This document shows positions 23,759 to 34,700 of a stretch of DNA of 64,000 nucleotides, one piece after another. How positions within the stretch are numbered: the first letter of the stretch is position 1; every line of letters begins with the position of its first letter. The notes under the pieces are model-generated. The model saw only the letters and a list, made by a program, of their open reading frames with translations. It was not told where the DNA came from and searched no databases. The stretch comes from Allolobophora icterica (lineage: Eukaryota > Annelida > Clitellata > Crassiclitellata > Lumbricidae), in the NCBI GenBank assembly GCA_963556255.1, contig OY744611.1, positions 1,235,030 through 1,299,029 of the forward strand, in the 5' to 3' direction. The position numbers were made by a program, and so were the translations under genes.

Positions 23759-24001
23759 CAGGAAGGCCTCGCACTGATCAACCTCCTCGGCTACCGCCTG
23801 GCCCAAATATCAGGAGACAATAGAGAGACTACTTTCCTTTATCAGCGCTTATCTATGGCAATCCAACGCTTCAATGCTGTCGCTTTTGTTAGCACCTTTT
23901 GCACCGATAAAACCATCTGCGAAGACTAGCCATTCCAGAACAATGATCCCCTAATTTTTGAACTCCCGAGGGATCATATGTACCTCGGGGAAAAAAATAA
24001 A

Positions 24002-24031
<30 letters not shown>
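23757..24031 (+). mobile_element. LINE 3' end (C-terminal domain and AAT tail), copy 1
   Basis: One frame reads LALINLLGYRLAQISGDN and RETTFLYQRLSMAIQRFNAV, which I recall as the C-terminal region of LINE-like ORFs common in marine invertebrates. A short 3' untranslated stretch with CCCGAGGGATCATATGTACC and an A/AAT-rich tail follow. Confidence 0.6.
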
Positions 24032-24037
<6 letters not shown>

Positions 24038-24210
24038 GTTTCAACGCGGTGGCCTTTATGGGTACCTTCAACAACTTAAACCTGGACGAATAGGGCCCAT
24101 TCCGGACAAATCTACTCTGTAAATAATGTTGAAGTCCCTGAGGGATCCTGTATACCTCGGGGCAAAAAAAAAAAAAAAAAAATAATAATAATAATAATAA
24201 TAATAATCAG
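24032..24210 (+). mobile_element. LINE 3' end, copy 2
   Basis: It begins in FNAVAFMGTF, then a stop and CCTGAGGGATCCTGTATACC, then poly-A and (AAT)n. It is a more severely 5'-truncated copy of the preceding LINE, inserted next to its tail. Confidence 0.6.
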
Positions 24211-24279
24211 CATTTTTCTAACAGCATTCTACCCACCAATCACCAAACAGCATTTGACCAATCAGAGAGGTTGTTGACA

Positions 24280-24800
24280 TGAAATGATTTTATTAAGTAA
24301 TATAATTTTATGTTTTATTTTATGTTAGGACGTATATATTTTTTAAAGATGTGAGGGTTGTATGTTAGCATAATTTGAAATAGCAAACTTTCAGTTCTTT
24401 TTGCATATTTTTACATTGTCGTAGTATAATAACAAATTTCCTTAATACAGGAAGGAAATTATTTAAAATTATGACTACAGCATTGCTTAAACATTTTCAA
24501 CGAAATTAAACATGCAGCTTATCTGCTAATAATAGTGATCCATTTTTAACTGAGACAGCGGAGGTGTATTGCTTTCTGCTGCTTGCTTAGTGAACACTGG
24601 AGCTATCAATTGCATAATTCACTCAGCCTCCAAATTATGTCCATCATTTTCTTGCAAATTTTAGTTGTTGTCTGTGATTGGATACGTGCATCACATGAAT
24701 GATTTTGGATTCATCTGGTGAATTGTAAAATGTGCACGATTCATCAGGGTGCAATGTTCACAAAGATATGACCAGATACAGGGAAAGAATTGACAAATTT
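24280..24800 (+). other. Far-upstream conserved region of zinc-finger unit C
   Basis: Similar to 47960-48480 upstream of E and partly to 60540-60590/61272-61340 upstream of G (GTATGTTAGCA, CAGCCTCCAAATTATG, TTGTTGCTTGCGATTG-like words). It contains no open frame and is part of the duplicated block. Confidence 0.5.
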
Positions 24801-25300
24801 AGGTCCAGGAACTGAAAGTGCTCATTCACCTAGCACAGTTTTAGTTTCAGGTTTGACCAATGGTAGCAATATGATGACGTTCGGGAATGGTCATAAGATT
24901 GAAGAATTAGACCTGATTTTAAGTAATTATGTGTTTGGACAGAGTTAATTGACTATGTTCACTAAATATGCAACATTGGATTAGGAAACAGCTAGGCTTG
25001 ACCCTAAATTATGTACGGTAACACAGCTATAGCCATAAACAATGCCATTCAGGTAAGGATTCACAGTTTGGAGTAGCTATTTACCATGCCGTGCACTGCC
25101 CTGACTTGGATAGTGCAATAAAACTTCCATACCTGAAATTTATCAAAAGAAACTCAGTATACGTTATTTTTAGTCACATTATGTGACACAATGTGAAGTA
25201 CCATAAAAGAAATTAGATATCCATCACACGTGATGTTTGGAAAATTGCTTTTTCATTTGCCTTCCATTACTGCCACACATTTATTTTTCCTTTGTTTTCT
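24801..25300. other. Intergenic, nothing recognised
   Basis: AT-rich sequence without coding, RNA or repeat features that I can support. Confidence 0.4.
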
Positions 25301-25372
25301 TATTTTTCTCCTTCTCCTCCTCGTCCTCCTCGTCCTCGTCCTTCTCCTCCTCCTTCTCCTCCTTCTTTCCTT
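25301..25372. repeat. Pyrimidine-rich CTC/CTT tract
   Basis: A run of TCCTC/TTCTCC words on the plus strand. The poly-Ser and Arg-rich frames over it are artefacts. Confidence 0.85.
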
Positions 25373-25829
25373 TAGCCACATTTCAAAGGCATTCAACTTT
25401 TCCATATCTGGCTTACCAACAGTTCCTGGCTCCAATCCAGATAGTGTCCCACTCCATATGAGGCTTTTCACCTCTCATTCCTTAAGACCGAGATTCCGTC
25501 TTCCTCTGTGAACCTTTCGCATCTGGAATCATCTGTCATTAAACTTTCCCGATAAAAGAAACTGTTATACTTGCTCGATCTCTTCACCGTCATTCATATC
25601 GCCGTTGTTTGCTTTCTATTTATCCTCATGATACTACTATATTCCTCAGAAGTTTTGTTCATGGCATCCATTATTCTCTGCAGCATTGGTACCTGCTACC
25701 ATTGCCTTTATAGACTCCTCCCGAACCTTCCAGTATTACAGCAACAATATGATTCACCATACAGACTCGCCAGATCTCCTTGTTGCATCTTCTCAGGTCT
25801 TTAAATCTGGCTGTGGCCTTAATGTGACA
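25373..25829 (+). mobile_element. Possible LINE tail remnants
   Basis: RFRLPL...FRIWNHL-like sequence at 25490-25540 resembles the end of Jockey/CR1-group ORF2 proteins, but the match is short and interrupted by stops. Confidence 0.3.
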
Positions 25830-26444
25830 ACCACAATTTTCTTCATCGTCCGTCCTTCTGGCTCTTGAAGTGGGAAAATTTGTATGGTTTATCATGAGTA
25901 TCTAAAAGCCTCTGATGTTCAACAACACTCCTGGTCCTCGGACAGATTAAACTTGTAAGCATCTGAATCGAACAGTTAAGTGAAACTAGACACTGCTCTT
26001 GTTAGAAAGGCTATGACAACAATTGCTCAACCTTTTACTCAGGCAATTGTTTTGAAGTGCACACCAAAATTGATGCTTATCAAAAGCCACAAAAATTCCA
26101 ACTTTGTCTATAGTCTGGTGTTTGGAGAAGCACATTTAAAAAAGTACACATGTCAATTATTTCAGAAACCTTATGCTGAAGATGATCACCTGAGAGATCA
26201 TCAAAGAAACCCTACTAAAGAAAGACCGTGAAAATATCAATCTAGTGAATTCCCTGCTTTTTCGGAAGGCATTCGATTAGAACTGCAGGCAGAAAAAGCA
26301 CATGAGAACCGATACTGGAGAGAAAACATACAAATGTCACTTTTGTTAGAAATCATTTATTGAAGTACGTGGCTTGGTTACTCTGCTGCTTGAAACCCAT
26401 ACAGTTGTAAGTTACATAAGATAACATTTGCTCAAAATCTGGAA
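25830..26444 (+). pseudogene. Gene C upstream block and decayed fingers
   Basis: Bases 25850-25920 match the exon-like block upstream of A and B (HEYLKASDVQ). Bases 26140-26230 keep a recognisable but broken finger, YTCQLFQKPYAEDDHLRDHQ, whose second cysteine is replaced. Bases 26300-26440 contain two more broken fingers with stops. The KYVRKTSN block seen in six other units is missing here. Confidence 0.6.
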
Positions 26445-28552
26445 GTGCAAATGAGAAACCATAATACTGAAAACCCATGCAGATGCCAGCTATGTCAGAA
26501 ATCATTTGGTAAAAATTGTTATCTCAAAAGGCACACGAGAACCCATACTGGCGAAAAACCATACATATGCCAGTTTTGTCGGAAATCACTTCCTAGAAAT
26601 TGTAATCTGGAAACGCACACGAGAACCCATACTGGCGAAAAACCATACACGTGCCAGCTATGTCAGAAATCATTTGCTAATGGTACTCATATGAAATGTC
26701 ATATGAGAACCCATACTGGCGAAAAACTATACAGGTGCCAGCTATGTCAGAAATCATTTGCTAATGGTACTCATATGAAAAATCACAGGAGAACCCATAC
26801 TGGCGAAAAACCATACAGGTGCGAGTTATGTCAGAAATCATTTGCAAATGGTACTCATCCGAAAAGTCATATGAGAACCCATACTGGCGAAAAACCATAC
26901 AGGTGTCAGCTATGTAAGAAATCATTTGCTAGAAAGTCTGATCTGAAAAGGCACACGAGAACCCATACTGCGAAAAACCATACACGTGCCAGCTATGTCA
27001 GAAATCATTTGCTAGATATTGTGATCTGAAAACACACACGAGAACCCATACTGGTGAAAAACCATACACATGCCAGCTATGTCAGAAATCATTTGCTAAT
27101 CATTGTGATCTGAAAAGGCACACGAGAACCCATACTGGTGAAAAGCCACACAGGTGCAAGGTATGTCAGAAATCATTTAATGGAGGTGGTCATCTGAAAG
27201 CACACATGAGAACCCATACTGGCGAAAAACCATACACATGCCAGCTATGTCAGAAATCATTTGCTAAAAATGGTGATCTGAACAGGCACACAAGAACCCA
27301 TACTGGCGAAAAACCATACATGTGCCAGCTATGTCAGAAATTATTTGTTATTCACTGTAATATGAAAACGCACATGAGAACCCATACTGGCGAGAAACCG
27401 TACAGGTGCCAGTTATGTCAGAAATCATTTGCTAACAATTGTGTTCTGAAAACGCACATGAGAACCCATACTGGCGAGAAACCATACAGGTGCCAGTTAT
27501 GTCAGAAATCATTTAATGAAGGTGGTTATCTGAAAAGGCACATGAGAACCCATACTGGCGAAAAACCGTACACATGCCATCTATGTCAGAAATCATTTGT
27601 TACGCACTGTGATCTGAAAACGCACACTAGAACTCATACTGGCGAGAAACCATACATATGCCAGTTTTGTTCAAAATCATTTGTTACTCGCGGCAAACTG
27701 AAAACGCACACGAGAGTCCATACTGGCGAAAAACCATACAGGTGCCAGTTATGTCAGAAATCATTTAATGAAGGTGGTTATCTGAAAACTCACATGAGAA
27801 CCCATACTGGCGAAAAACCGTACACGTGCCATCTATGTCAGAAATCATTTGTTACGCACTGTGATATGAAAACGCACACTAGAACTCATACTGGCGAGAA
27901 ACCATACATATGCCAGTTTTGTTCGAAATCATTTGTTACTCGCAGTAATCTGAAAACGCACACGAGAACCCATACTGGCGAAAAACCATACAGGTGCCAG
28001 TTATGTCAGAAATCATTTACAGTAGCCTGTACACTAAAGAGGCACATGAGATATCATACAGGAGATAAACCTAACATTTGTCAAGTTTGTAATAAGGGAT
28101 TCACACAAAGTGGTAATCTAAACAAACACAGAAGAACTCATGCAACTGAGAAGCAACACATGCGCAATAAACCTTATGCCAAGAGCAGTTCTTCATCTCG
28201 GCAGTTTAAACAGCATGCAGGAACTGAGCCGCAGGATCTTAATATGGGAAGTGAAGTAATTGCTAACCTATCTGATCAATTCATCACAGTTAGTAGTGCA
28301 GGCGTTATTGATAAACCAAATGAACTTTCCTCGAAGAATAATTATCCAGATTTTAGTGCAATTGCAGGTCCTTTATCGAACATTAGAGATGGAGAACGGC
28401 AGTATTTTAGCAAATTCAACTCTACTGTGGATGCAAAGTCTTTTGGATGTGGTTTATGTGACGAATTGCTTGAAATAGAGGAGGAATTCCTAGGCCATTG
28501 TTCTGGCCATCGATTTTCTCCACCTGACGACTTAGTTGCTGACATGTGCTGA
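26445..28552 (+). pseudogene. C2H2 zinc-finger gene C, long form, one frameshift
   Basis: The largest family member, about 702 codons if read through. The frame from 26445 gives six fingers. At 26970-26971 the linker reads ACTGCGAAAAA instead of ACTGGCGAAAAA, one G missing, and the frame shifts. Fourteen further intact fingers continue in the new frame, then the long linker (AKSSSSSRQFKQHAG...), then the C-terminal finger CGLCDELLEIEEEFLGH and FSPPDDLVADMC. Everything else is intact, so this may be a young pseudogene or an assembly error. The longest uninterrupted frame starts in a finger at 27206 (448 aa), which is not a natural start. Fingers 13-15 and 16-18 are near-copies of each other. 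The usual MSERN start is not found. Confidence 0.85.
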
Positions 28553-28623
28553 ATTCTGATTCCATATACTTACAGATTGAAACGAGTGTAATTTGAGATT
28601 TTTAAAAATGCTATAGAAGTGCT

Positions 28624-29528
28624 AAAAATGACAAAAGGGAACGCAACAATAAGTGTTAAGTGTTCCTTGAAAAGTATACACACGGATACTAAAACAACGT
28701 CTGAAGAAATATGCTGAGGTGATTGCGAAGAACAGACCGGATTCGGAGGAAGAAGATGTGCAATAGATCAACTCTTCATTGTTCGACAGCTCTCAGAGAA
28801 GTGCTTCGAAAGAAATCGAACTTTGCACAACAATTTCATAGATTTTAAACAGGTCTTCGATAATGTATGGCAACTAGGTTGTGGCAGGTACAAAGGAACT
28901 GTGGAATTCCAGAGGGGTTGGTGATGCTTCTAGAAGATCTATACAACAAGTCAGTGAGTGCAGTCAGAGTGGATGAAGAACTAACGGAGTGGTTTAAGAT
29001 CACAGTAGGCATAAGGCAAGGATGCGGCCTGTCACCAGACATGTTTGCTTACTCCTGGAGGCCATGTTGATCTGCACACTGAATTCTGTTGAAGCTGGAG
29101 TGACACTAAATGGACAGATACTTAACCATCTACGCCTTTGTGATGACACTGACTTGGTTGCATGCAGAGTCGGCTTACCAACTGCATGAACTGACAGACA
29201 GAATACAGGACAGTAGGGGAAGGTTTGGACTCAGAAAAAATGTGCAAAAACGAAGAAAATGACTATCGGAAAACAGCATAAAGAGCTGAAGGTGAGACTG
29301 GATGGAGAGGTGCTGGAGCAAGTCACAGTTTGTGTACCTGGGAGATTAGTAACTGAAGATGGCCAATGTACAAAGGGCATTAAACGCATGATTGGCCTAA
29401 CGACAGCGATGCTTGAAACATCGAGTAGGATGTAGAGGACGACCAGCATATCAAAAGAACAAAAACGAAACTTTGTAGGACATTTGTCATCCCAGTACTG
29501 ACGGAGGAGGTGGACGATGAAGACGAAG
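28624..29528 (+). mobile_element. Internal LINE RT fragment with 11-bp target duplication
   Basis: ATAGAAGTGCT occurs at 28613-28623 and 29529-29539. The paralogs have a single related site (CATAGAAGAATTGGGATAC), so 905 bp were inserted into the 3' flank of gene C. The insert reads GRRCAIDQLFIVRQLSEK, FIDFKQVFDNVW, LTEWFKITVGIRQGCGLSPD and SSRM-RTTSISKEQK across several frames, which is the middle of an RTE/L1-group reverse transcriptase. It lacks the 3' end and a poly-A tail, unusual for a target-primed insertion. Confidence 0.75.
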
Positions 29529-29539
29529 ATAGAAGTGCT

Positions 29540-30180
29540 GGGATACATACATCAATAGTTACTTTATGCCCCTTTAATTTAAGAATACTTATAGACAGTA
29601 GGCATTCTGATGTAGGGAGCCCATAGGTTCCTCATTATAGGCACCAAATATCTAAGGTTTTGCTCTCTTCGTTTTTTTTAAGACGGGAGAATTGCTGCAG
29701 GACAAAAAACAAAAATTCTATGCTAGGGTTACTAAAGATGCTGTAAAGTCTTTCGTTCTGGGTTCCACTACTTCACAACAAGTTAAATATTTAATTCGAC
29801 TGCACAAATACTTCTGTTGGAATAGCTATTTAACAGATCGGTTAGCTGTACATCATTTTGTGAGACGATTTTAGGCTGTTGGTATTTAACGTATTGTCGT
29901 TGCATTCATGATTTATTAAGTAATAAAATCAATTAGTTTGCTTGACTTAGATTAAGTTCTGGACGTTTTGTTTTATCATTACGAAAGATATATGCGTAAT
30001 AGAGATTGCCATGTATCCTGAATATTTGGTGTTTTGTTGTCTTTGATGATACTTATGATACACCTATTTCTGCATGTCGTAAATTGCACATACTTATACT
30101 TTTCGGATTATAATGTACTTCGGAAATTTTATACTTTGCATTCATCTTTTTATCTAATTGTAACTGGATTATATACTTGT
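29540..30180 (+). other. Gene C 3' untranslated region and flank
   Basis: Homologous to the downstream flanks of A, B, E and F (TAGGTTCCTCATTATAGGCACC, AAGTCTTTCGTTCTGGGTTCCAC). The AATAAA lies at 29932-29937. Confidence 0.65.
29932..29937 (+). terminator. Polyadenylation signal, gene C
   Basis: AATAAA in the conserved context TTATTAAGTAATAAAAT, about 460 nt after the stop once the 905-bp insertion is discounted. The same hexamer sits about 400-420 nt after the stops of D, E and F. Confidence 0.6.
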
Positions 30181-30680
30181 ATGGAACTAACTTAAGCTCT
30201 CTTCCTCCTTCTCAAAAGCGTGCGATTGTCTTTCCTTCTCTTAAGAAGCCTAGCCTGCACCTTAGCGTATGTCAAAACTACCGTCCGATATCTAATCTTT
30301 CCTTACTCTCAAAGACCCTTGAACGACTTGTCTCTCTCCAGCTTCTTCCATTCCTTGAGAAATCTCGTTTTTATGTACAGACAATTTGGTTTAACAGCTT
30401 TTTACTATATTGAAACTGGTCTCTGATATCTCCCCTCTAATGTTTACTCTGCTATTGACAAATTCCATGTCTGCCTTTTACCTTTTTATGATTCTTCAGC
30501 ATTTGATAGTCTCCTGCGGCGTCCTGGGATCTCGTTTGGTATTAGTGACTCTCCACTATACTGGTTTCGATTATATCTTACTTACAGCTCGCGTAACTCA
30601 TTCTCGGGGAGATCCGCTCCACCTGGGTACCAGTCAAACATGGGGTTCCTCGAGATCCACTTATTTATAGCATGTTTACT
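30181..30680 (+). mobile_element. L2-like LINE fragment
   Basis: SSLPPSQKRAIVFPSLKKPS, QNYRPISNLSLLSKTLERLV and a later SRGDPLHLGTSQTWGSSRST (from an SRG...VPQGS region) mark the N-terminal part of a reverse transcriptase in several broken frames. Confidence 0.7.
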
Positions 30681-30861
30681 AGGGCATAGTGACCAGAAAG
30701 GATTATGTTTGGCATATCTTAATTTGTTGCTCCTGTGCATAGGATAGTGTCTGGTATAGAAATTATGTTTCTGGTATGCTGCTTAACTTTGCCGCCATGG
30801 CTCTGAAGTTGTTCCAATATACCACATTATGCTACTGTTAAGCTACAGTCCAGGCAATTTA

Positions 30862-31780
30862 CAGATGGACCTGGGAAAAATTGCTTCAGAAGCTTTTTAA
30901 ACGGTTTTCTGCTCAGAAACCGTTGCTGAATAACATATCCAAAATCGGACAAAATCGGTCAAGTGGTACACCCCCAAAATGAATTTCAAAATGGCGGATT
31001 GGGGTTTCCTAAGAAATACCAATGATAATACTGCAACGGATAAAAACGAATAAAAACGGATTTGCATTTAGACATGGGCAAGAGTGCTTCAGAAGCATTT
31101 TAAACGGTTTCCTGCTCAGAAACCATTGCTCAATAACATATCCAAAATCGGACAAAATCGGTCCAGGGGAACACCCCAAAAATTAGTTTAAATATTGGGG
31201 ATTTGGGGTTTCCTCAGAAATACCAGTAATAATAGGGGCCTAAGAATAATTTGCAGTTAGACATATGCAAACGTGCCTTAGAAGCTTTTTAAACGGTTTC
31301 CTGCTCAGAGACAATGGCTGAATGACATATCCAAAATCGGACAAAATCGGACCACGGGAACACTCCCAAAAATGAATTTCAAAATGGCGGATTGGCGGTT
31401 TTCTAAGAAATGCCAATAATAATACCAATAATATGCAGTTAGACCTGGGCGTAAGTACTTCGGAAGCTTTTTAAACGGTTTCCTGCGCAGAGACCATTGC
31501 TGAATGACATATCCAAAATCGGACAAAATCGGACCACGGGAACACTCCCAAAAATGAATTCCAAAATGGCGGATTGGCGGTTTTCTAAGAAATACCAATA
31601 ATAATACCAATAATTTGCAGTTACACCTGGGCGAATGTGCTTCAAAAGCTTTTTAAACGGTTTCCTGCTCAGAGACCATTGCTGAATGACATATCCAAAA
31701 TTGGACAAAATCGGACCACGGGAATACCCACAAAAATTAGTTTTAAAATGGTGGATTTGAGGTTTCCTTAGAAAGGCCAG
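30862..31780. repeat. Tandem array, about 182-203-bp unit, left part
   Basis: Five units recur at 30884, 31087, 31276, 31458 and 31640 (spacing 203, 189, 182, 182), measured on the CTTCAGAAGCTTTTTAAACG word. Each contains ATATCCAAAATCGGACAAAA and AATTTCAAAATGGCGGATTGG. Overlapping minus-strand frames are by-products. Confidence 0.9.
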
Positions 31781-34700
31781 GTTTTTATCCTGACGGCGGG
31801 AACTTCAGGTTCTAAACCAGTGAAACTGTCTTCCATGCAGGACGCGCAGGCACTAAGTAAACCGACCATGGGCTTAGAATCGCCGTCCGGTGGTCATTGA
31901 GACTCTTCAAGTTCCTGCTTCATCTGGCCGAAGCATTCTACATTCTCCCATGGGTCGACTGCTACTCTCATCTTACCAAGTCCAGCCTCCAACCAACTGC
32001 ACAGAACTTTCTACGTTATGTTCGTGGGTGGTTCGACCGTTCCTCTCATTCAACCAAGTCTGCTACTCTCATCTTATCAAGTCCAGCCTCCAACCAACTG
32101 CACAGAACTTTCTACGTGATGTTCGTGGGTGGTTTGACTGTTCCTCTCACTCAACCAAGTCTACTACTCTCATCTTATCAAGTCCAGCCTCCAACCAACT
32201 GCACAGAACTTTCTACGTTATGTTCGTGGGTGGTTCGACTGTTCCACTCATTCAACCAAGCCTGCTACTCTCATCTTATCAAGTCCAGCCTCCAACCAAC
32301 TGCACAGAACTTTCTACGTTATGTTCGTGGGCGGATTGACGGTTCCTCTCATTCATTCAAGTCTCGAGCACTCGTTTCCATATCCACATCTGCGGCGCAA
32401 AACCCGTACCTCTAGGATCTCGGGACCTACTTTCACTTATGGACCATTGAGTGAGTTGAATAAGTTACTGTGACTTACTAACTTTATGATTCTTACTCTG
32501 GAACAAAAACTAGCTCTTTTTCTCGACTCATTAGGCCACATTGGTTTAGATAAAGATCATAGTTGGAATAAGAACTGTTGTCAATTTTAATAAATATTAC
32601 ATTAACATAGCAGGGTTAGAGAAACTACTGCGAATTTATTTAAAGGGCAGCACTTACCTGAAATCGTGATCAAAATATGATGATCTTAGAAGTGGGATCA
32701 GGACCGGTTCAGCTCCTGTATTATAAGTGTTTTGTCTTCGTGATTTTGGAATTAATTATGTTTTGTACTGAAGGTTCTCAGTCCCTCGACTCGATCGTGG
32801 TATGATTTTGCTTGAACGGAACTTAACTTGATTGCTTTGTTTACTTGATGCTTTTCATTTTCTTCTTTTCTTTTTTGTTTTGATTTTAGTTGGACTTTTT
32901 TTGGTTGCTATAGCTTAATACAGTTTGTTATTGTTAGATTGATTGATATCTTGGTTAATCCCGGATCGAATTCAGATCCCTACGGATTCTTTCAGTTGCA
33001 TAGGCCTAGTTGTTAGATGGTTGATCACTCTTGTGATGTCAAAGGTGTGGCAACCCTCCGCTGTCATTAACCTGTCTGAAATAATACCATCTCGGGGCGC
33101 TGGGGGCGGGGCTTCTCCTCAACCAGCTAGGATCAATAATAATATTGAAGATATTTATAGTGCTGGGTCTATTGAGTCGCAGGCACTTAGCCCTAACTCA
33201 ACACTGGGGAAGGCGAACTTATTCAGGTCCCTGAGCTATACTGAGGTAACGCCTAATTTGAGAATAGAGGAACTGGAGATTGAAATAAACTCTCTTCAGG
33301 GCACGGAATTAGAGGTCTTTTCACAGGCTCCGGATAACACTAAAGCATGCAATGGTGATGATATTGATCCTGACCAAAATCTGTTTAGAACTTCGTCATG
33401 GTCTAGTAACTATACCTCCCTGGATAATCTCCAGTTTACTTTAATGCAGGATCAGAGCAGAGAGAAGAATCTAACAGCTGTACATATTAACTGCAGAAGT
33501 ATATTGAATAAAATAGGGGAGATAAATGAACTGATTGATAAAACTCATCCAACAGTAATTGCATTAACGGAGACTTGGTTGGAGGATGATCTCCCGGATT
33601 GTATTCAAATTCCTGGTTATACTTTTATTGGTAAAGCAAGAAAAAAAGATAGGGGTGGAGGGGTTGCATTTTTAATGGAAACTGACCTCAACTATGTGGT
33701 TATTAATCCTAGGGAGAAAATGGAAGACTACGCAGCATTCGAAAGTCTCTTTATCAGAATTAAAATGAAAACTTGTTCTCCCCTAATTGGTGTCATCTAT
33801 AGACCACCTGGTTCAAATCTTGCGGAATTCCAAGGTGAATTTGATCAGCTAACTTCTGAAATTGGGGAAAGGAATAAAGAAATTATCTTGCTTGGTGATT
33901 ACAACATCGATCTACTAAAAGTTAATGAACATAGAGACACTAATTTTTTCTATAATAGCTTAATATCCCACCATTACTTTCCAGCAATAACTAAACCTAC
34001 TAGAATTACACAACACTCCAAAACTTTAATTGATAATGTCTTTTGTACCAATTGGGCCAAAATGAAATTCGCAGCAATCATAATTTCGGATTTATCAGAT
34101 CACCTCCCAATTATTGCTCAATTTTCTCTTGAAAAATACAACACAAAAGAGGCGGAATATGCAAATCAAAGATCAATTACCCCAAAAGGACTGGAAAATT
34201 TTACTAGAGCGCTTGAGGGAACTAGCTGGGAACTTGTTAGTCAGTATTCGCAATTAGGATTAGTTAATGAGGCGTATGAATCATTCATCTCCACTTACAA
34301 GAAGCTTTACGCCGAAGCATTTCCAATTCAACATAAGAAGAGCAATCAAAGGAAAAAAACTAGGAACGTCTGGATGACGCCTGGACTTTTGAAGTCTTGT
34401 AAAAGAAAAAACTTATTATATACTAAGTATATAAAAAACCCAACCTCGGAAAATAAAAAGATTTTTACGTCTTATAGAAACAAATTTAAGTCACTAAGAA
34501 TACTCACAGAAAAGAACTACTATAGCCTAAGACTGAATTTGAAAAATATCATAATGACATTAAGTCTACTTGGAAAGTGATTCGTTCGGCAATGCAGCTG
34601 AACGCGAGTAATATGAAAATAAATGCACTGACGATTGGTGACAACAGAATTGAGGATCCTGGAGCAATAGCAAATAAATTCAATGATTACTTCCTTAATC

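Larger units (their letters stand above)
22881..24259. mobile_element. Putative element with long imperfect inverted repeats
   Basis: The left end GGTAAAATGCTGATTTGCTG and the right end (reverse) GGTCAAATGCTGTTTGGTGA are imperfect inverted repeats extending about 45 bp, with repeated AATGCTG words. No target duplication was found. Inside, a decayed frame near 23550-23615 reads WIECDSCPCWHHDDS, a Cys/His patch as in PHD-like domains of some eukaryotic elements. The right half is occupied by LINE 3' ends and microsatellites, which are later insertions if the boundaries are right. Confidence 0.4.

Noticed and set aside
25230..25511. Transmembrane-like Leu/Ser-rich protein
   Set aside because: The hydrophobic run comes from the CTC/CTT tract and no homology supports a gene.
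31890..32415. Overlapping 149- and 172-codon ORFs as a LINE ORF1
   Set aside because: They run across the 101-bp monomers in two frames at once and lack any RNA-binding motif.
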